Shown here piece after piece: positions 6,025 through 9,213 of a DNA stretch of 9,213 bases (positions are counted from its first letter, which is position 1; the number at the start of each line of letters is the position of its first letter). The notes beneath the pieces were generated by a model. The model did no database searches. It was not told the origin of the DNA and worked only from the letters and a program-made list of their open reading frames with translations. This stretch comes from JAVVEZ01 sp032250895 (GTDB lineage: Bacteria > Pseudomonadota > Gammaproteobacteria > Pseudomonadales > Pseudohongiellaceae). The translations under genes were made by a program, and so were the position numbers. The stretch lies in NCBI GenBank assembly GCA_032250895.1, contig JAVVEZ010000111.1, forward strand, positions 1 to 9,213, in the 5' to 3' direction.

Positions 6025-7107
6025 ATGAACGTTGACGGGATCCCCCACCGCAGCATCTGGTTCGAGGACGATACGGCAACGCTCAGAATCATCGACCAGA
6101 CCCGGCTGCCCCACGAGTTTGTCATTGCCGCGCTGCATACCCTGGACGATGCCTGCCATGCCATCGGCAGCATGCAGGTTCGGGGTGCGCCCCTGATCGG
6201 GGTCACGGCGGCTTTCGGCCTGTATCTGGCCTTGCGGACCGGGTCTGGTTCAGCCGTCATGATGGATGCCGCCGCCAGGCTGGCCGCCACCCGGCCCACG
6301 GCAGTCAATCTGCGCTGGGCCCTGAATCGGGTCATGACGGCCATTGCCGCCCATCCCGAACAGGACGAGGCCACTGTTGCGCTGGCAACTGCCCGCGTGC
6401 TCTGCGCAGAAGATGTCGCGACCTGCAGCCGGATCGGGGACCATGGCCTGCCGCTGATCGACGCTCTGTGGCAGAAGAAACAGAAGCAGGGTGTGGTGAA
6501 TATTCTGACCCACTGCAATGCCGGCTGGCTGGCGGCGGTGGACTGGGGTACCGCACTGGCGCCGGTATACAAGGCGGTAGCCGCAGGTATTCCCGTGCAT
6601 GTCTGGGTGGATGAAACCCGGCCCCGCAACCAGGGAGCCAGTCTCACCGCCTGGGAACTGGCCCGGCAGCAGATACCCCACACCGTCATCAGTGACAACG
6701 CCGGTGGTCATCTGATGCAGGCCGGCCGGGTCGATCTGTGTCTGGTCGGCAGTGACCGCACCACCCGCCAGGGGGCGGTCTGCAACAAGATCGGCACCTA
6801 TCTGAAGGCGCTGGCGGCCTGGGATAACCAGGTGCCGTTTTATGTGGCACTGCCCCTTTCCACCATCGACTGGGAAGCCGACAGCATTCCCATTGAAGAA
6901 CGGGATGCAGATGAAGTGACGCATATCCAGGGTTTGAATTCCCAGGGTCGCATGGACAGGGTAAGATTGACGCCTGCCGGCAGTCCTGCGCTGAATCATG
7001 CCTTTGATATCACGCCGGGGCGTCTGGTCACCGGTCTGATTACCGAGAACGGGATTTTCAATGCCAGTGCCGAAGGCCTGGCCAGGCTGAAACAGACAGA
7101 TTCATGA
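6025..7107 (+). CDS. mtnA: MtnA-type sugar-1-phosphate isomerase (methylthioribose-1-P or 5-deoxyribose-1-P)
   Basis: The 360-residue protein is the usual length for S-methyl-5-thioribose-1-phosphate isomerase, which converts the aldose-1-phosphate to the ribulose-1-phosphate. Family motifs are intact: VRGAPLIG (52-59), LTHCNAG (161-167) with the catalytic Cys164, VDETRPRNQGA (195-205), SDNAGG (223-228), VGSDR (241-245) with the catalytic Asp244, NKIGTY (254-259) and IPIEERDADEV (288-298). It is related to eIF2B subunits but has both catalytic residues. Its ATG follows the aldolase TGA with no spacer and in the same frame, so translation should be tightly coupled. MtnA enzymes are known to accept 5-deoxyribose-1-P too. 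No MtnB, MtnC or MtnD is nearby, which argues for use with the upstream aldolase rather than in the full methionine salvage pathway. No MtnK kinase is present, so the substrate may come from an MtnP phosphorylase encoded elsewhere. Confidence 0.92.
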   Translation: MNVDGIPHRSIWFEDDTATLRIIDQTRLPHEFVIAALHTLDDACHAIGSMQVRGAPLIGVTAAFGLYLALRTGSGSAVMMDAAARLAATRPTAVNLRWALNRVMTAIAAHPEQDEATVALATARVLCAEDVATCSRIGDHGLPLIDALWQKKQKQGVVNILTHCNAGWLAAVDWGTALAPVYKAVAAGIPVHVWVDETRPRNQGASLTAWELARQQIPHTVISDNAGGHLMQAGRVDLCLVGSDRTTRQGAVCNKIGTYLKALAAWDNQVPFYVALPLSTIDWEADSIPIEERDADEVTHIQGLNSQGRMDRVRLTPAGSPALNHAFDITPGRLVTGLITENGIFNASAEGLARLKQTDS

Positions 7108-7886
7108 GCAAAGCATACAAAGCATTTCGTTTGACCTGCGCCTTCCTCCTGCTGTTGCTGGAGGCACTGTCTGGCCCGGGCTTGCAGGCGGCGGAAGCGC
7201 TGCCGCTTTATCAGGTCGACGTCGTCGGGCAATTTCCCCATGACCCCAACGCTTTCACGCAGGGTCTGGCTTTTCATGAGGGCCGCCTCTATGAGGGCAC
7301 TGGCCGCAATGGACAGTCTTCGCTGCGCCTGATGGACCTGGAGAGCGGCGAAATTCTCAAGCGCCACAATCTGGACAAGCGCTACTTCGGCGAAGGGATT
7401 ACCGTGCTGGGTGAGGCCATCTATCAGCTGACCTGGCGCGAACATGCCGGCTTCGTCTACGACCGGGACAGTTTTACGCTTCAGAAAACATTTTTCCTGC
7501 CCGGCGAAGGCTGGGGAATCACCGATGACGATGAACAGCTGATCGTCAGTGACGGCACGGCCTACCTGCGCTTCCTCGATCCTGACACCCGGCATGAAAT
7601 ACGCCGGGTGGAGGTGAGGGACGAGCAGGGTCCGGTGGACCGGCTCAATGAACTGGAATACATCGACGGCGAGGTCTGGGCCAATGTCTGGTATGAGAAC
7701 TACCTAGTCCGCATCGACCCGCTGACCGGCAGGGTGAACAGCCGCGTCGATCTGAGCGGACTTCAACCTCAGAGCGGTTCTGCGGATGCGGTGCTCAACG
7801 GCATCGCCTGGGACGAAACGACACAGCGCCTGTTCGTGACCGGCAAGCTGTGGCCCGTGCTGTATGAAATCAAACTCAGGGACTGA
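7104..7886 (+). CDS. Glutaminyl-peptide cyclotransferase (bacterial/plant beta-propeller type)
   Basis: This 260-residue protein matches the PF05096 glutaminyl cyclase family, which converts N-terminal Gln of peptides to pyroglutamate. The signal peptide is clear: basic start, hydrophobic core about 10-20, and likely cleavage near LQAAEA (27-32), so it should act in the periplasm. Family motifs run in order: FTQGL (51-55), LYEGTG (62-67), FGEGI (95-99) with the probable active-site Glu97, QLTW (108-111), GEGWG (134-138), SDGT (149-152), LNELEY (181-186), WANVW (192-196), VLNGIA (230-235) and TGKLWP (246-251). It looks complete. The ATG overlaps the preceding TGA by 4 nt (ATGA), so it is translated in the same operon as the isomerase. 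Its natural substrates are unknown. Confidence 0.92.
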   Translation: MSKAYKAFRLTCAFLLLLLEALSGPGLQAAEALPLYQVDVVGQFPHDPNAFTQGLAFHEGRLYEGTGRNGQSSLRLMDLESGEILKRHNLDKRYFGEGITVLGEAIYQLTWREHAGFVYDRDSFTLQKTFFLPGEGWGITDDDEQLIVSDGTAYLRFLDPDTRHEIRRVEVRDEQGPVDRLNELEYIDGEVWANVWYENYLVRIDPLTGRVNSRVDLSGLQPQSGSADAVLNGIAWDETTQRLFVTGKLWPVLYEIKLRD

Positions 7887-7898
7887 CCCCGCCCCGCC

Positions 7899-8993
7899 AT
7901 GGCAGTGCCATTCATCAGCGTAGACCGAAGCTTCAAAATCCTGCTGCTGGCGCTTACGTCCCTGTTGCTGCTGTCCTGTGAAACCGTGTCCTACTACGGA
8001 CAGGCGGTCAGCGGGCAGCTGTACATTCTGAGTCATCGCCAGAAACTTGAAAAACTGATTGCGGCAGATACGACCGGCCCGGCCCTGCGCAGCCAGTTGC
8101 AGACGGTATTGGCCATCCGCCGTTTTGCCGACAGTGAGTTGGGCCTGCCGGTCGGCAGGAACTACGGCACCTATGTGGATGTACAAAGGCCCTATGTGGT
8201 CTGGAATGTGTTCGCGACGCCCGAGTTTGACATGCAGCCGCTGCGCTGGTGCTATCCCGTTGCCGGTTGTGTCAGTTACCGGGGTTATTTTGCCGAGGCG
8301 GCGGCCAGGGATTTCGCCGGCCGGCTGGCAGCGCAGGGCAGGGACGTGTATGTGGGTGGCGTTGCCGCCTATTCCACACTGGGCTGGTTTTCTGATTCCA
8401 TTCTCAATACCGTCATTCATCGCAAGGATCATCAACTGGCCAGCCTGATTTTTCATGAACTGGCGCACCAGCAGGTTTACATCCCGGGAGCGACCGAGTT
8501 CAACGAAAGCTTTGCCACAGCGGTGGAAAAAGAAGGTTTGCGGCGCTGGCTGCAGCATGAGGGGCTGGATACTGAGGCAGCTGCAGATATCATTGAAAAC
8601 GCCGAAGTGGAAGAAAGACGGAGGGAGCGGTTTGTCGCGCTGGTTCAGGACACTATCAAAAAACTGGCAGTACTTTACGACTCAGACGCCAGCCTTGCGC
8701 AAAAGCGCCAGGGCAAGCAGGAAATTTTTACCCGGATGAAGGCTGCTTATCAAAGCCTGAAACAGAGCTGGCAGGGCTATGATGGCTATGATGCCTGGTT
8801 TGCACAGGACCTGAACAATGCCCAGCTCAGTACGGTGGCAACCTACTTCGACCTGGTCCCGGCCTTTCAGAGCATGCTGATAGAAGCAAACTTCGACCTG
8901 CCCGCCTTCTACCAGCAGGTCAGGGCACTCAGCAAACGCCCCCAGGCCGCCCGCGATGAGTATCTGCGCGGGCGGCTTCAGCAGAAGCATTGA
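7899..8993 (+). CDS. Lipoprotein zinc peptidase, putative aminopeptidase (PF10023/COG4324)
   Basis: The 364-residue protein starts with a hydrophobic signal and a lipobox LLSC, with lipidation expected at Cys27. Glu at +2 does not match the Asp retention signal, so outer-membrane placement is plausible. The catalytic core is a gluzincin: HELAH (186-190) gives H186, E187 and H190, and E203 in FNESFAT is the third ligand. Upstream, WCYPVAGCVSYRGYF (117-131) with Cys118 and Cys124 is typical of the COG4324 predicted aminopeptidases; the C-terminal half is helical and charged. The gene is 12 nt after the glutaminyl cyclase. The cyclase TGA at 7884 is in the same frame, so 7899 is the earliest possible ATG. 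It lacks a clear ribosome binding site. Activity on peptides is predicted from family only. Confidence 0.87.
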   Translation: MAVPFISVDRSFKILLLALTSLLLLSCETVSYYGQAVSGQLYILSHRQKLEKLIAADTTGPALRSQLQTVLAIRRFADSELGLPVGRNYGTYVDVQRPYVVWNVFATPEFDMQPLRWCYPVAGCVSYRGYFAEAAARDFAGRLAAQGRDVYVGGVAAYSTLGWFSDSILNTVIHRKDHQLASLIFHELAHQQVYIPGATEFNESFATAVEKEGLRRWLQHEGLDTEAAADIIENAEVEERRRERFVALVQDTIKKLAVLYDSDASLAQKRQGKQEIFTRMKAAYQSLKQSWQGYDGYDAWFAQDLNNAQLSTVATYFDLVPAFQSMLIEANFDLPAFYQQVRALSKRPQAARDEYLRGRLQQKH

Positions 8994-9006
8994 TGTTACT
9001 GAGGAA

Positions 9007-9032
9007 GCTTTCGCCCCTTGCTCCGGCGAAGC
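9007..9032. other. Hairpin shortly after the peptidase gene
   Basis: TTCGCC (9010-9015) pairs with GGCGAA (9025-9030) around a 9-nt loop. Two more G-C pairs lie beyond a single bulged T. It begins 14 nt after the stop codon. An A6 run follows a few bases later, but there is no T-tract, so it is an auxiliary structure at best. Confidence 0.4.
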
Positions 9033-9063
9033 AGACCATAAAAAACCATCTGCGCAGGCATTG

Positions 9064-9093
9064 CGTCACGGCCGTTTTCGGTGGCGTTTTTTT
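9064..9093 (+). terminator. Rho-independent terminator of the five-gene operon
   Basis: CGTCAC (9064-9069) pairs with GTGGCG (9081-9086), with one G-U pair. Two inner C-G pairs close a TTTT loop, and a GGC bulge sits on the 5' side. T7 follows immediately (9087-9093). It lies 70 nt after the peptidase stop and is the best intrinsic terminator in the window. Confidence 0.65.
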
Positions 9094-9106
9094 ACGGACT
9101 GCAAGA

Positions 9107-9119
9107 CCGGAATGACAGC
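9107..9119. repeat. 13-bp sequence shared with 1815-1827 in inverse orientation
   Basis: CCGGAATGACAGC here is the exact reverse complement of GCTGTCATTCCGG at 1815-1827. Both copies lie in gaps downstream of genes. Short GTCATTCCGG-like words are common in dispersed intergenic repeats, so this may mark worn copies of such a family; chance cannot be excluded. Confidence 0.3.
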
Positions 9120-9160
9120 TTGATTCGGGCTGCTTGGTTTTTGAAGTCGACGGGGGAACT

Positions 9161-9213
9161 GTGCTAGGAGTCTGTCGGACTCAGGTGTTCGTAGCGAGGC
9201 GAGTGGGAAATCG
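9161..9213. other. Possible end of a mobile element at the right edge
   Basis: CTAGGAGTCTGTCGGACTC (9164-9182) contains GAGTC and GACTC around a TGTCG loop. On the minus strand the next bases read open from the window edge as ISHSPRYEHLSPTDS, then stop at the TAG at 9164-9166. A short reading frame closing within a small palindrome resembles the end of a transposase gene and terminal repeat of an insertion sequence. Only 50 bases are visible, so this is a weak call from memory of such ends. Confidence 0.25.

Noticed and set aside
5404..6999. Several minus-strand frames of 250-280 codons opposite the SDR and isomerase
   Set aside because: The plus-strand genes explain this DNA completely, and the antisense products show no motifs.

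Overview
The window looks like a chromosomal segment of a free-living, moderately GC-rich gammaproteobacterium. The reasons are the YhdP-type AsmA-like protein at the left edge, the sigma-70-like extended -10 promoters, an ExbD with E. coli-like numbering, and tightly packed plus-strand genes. All supported genes lie on the plus strand. Species cannot be named from the sequence.

Layout. (1) Positions 1-1009 hold the C-terminal 335 codons of a YhdP/TIGR02099-type protein, entered in the middle of an in-frame 15-bp tandem repeat (TATES units). (2) A DUF445 membrane protein (1094-1810) follows its own extended -10 promoter. (3) A 390-bp AT-rich gap leads to a TetR-family regulator (2201-2788). 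(4) A 118-bp repeat island (2842-2959) holds a perfect 29-bp inverted repeat and a perfect 31-bp tandem duplication. (5) A stand-alone exbD (3059-3475) has its own extended -10 promoter. (6) A five-gene operon-like run (3631-8993) has gaps of 6, 0, -4 and 12 nt and ends at a T-tailed hairpin near 9064-9093. (7) The right edge carries a short sequence that may be the end of a mobile element.

The five-gene run is the most interesting part. Its core is a fused class II aldolase/short-chain dehydrogenase directly followed by an MtnA-type isomerase. No MtnB, MtnC or MtnD is present. This suggests a 'DHAP shunt': 5-methylthioribose-1-P or 5-deoxyribose-1-P would be isomerised to the ribulose form, then cleaved to DHAP plus a small aldehyde, which the fused dehydrogenase would oxidise or reduce. 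The aldolase-SDR architecture parallels RhaEW-type enzymes of rhamnose catabolism, so the substrate is inferred. The same run also encodes a MAPEG membrane protein, an exported glutaminyl cyclase of the beta-propeller type and a lipoprotein zinc peptidase. These three have no obvious metabolic tie to the shunt.
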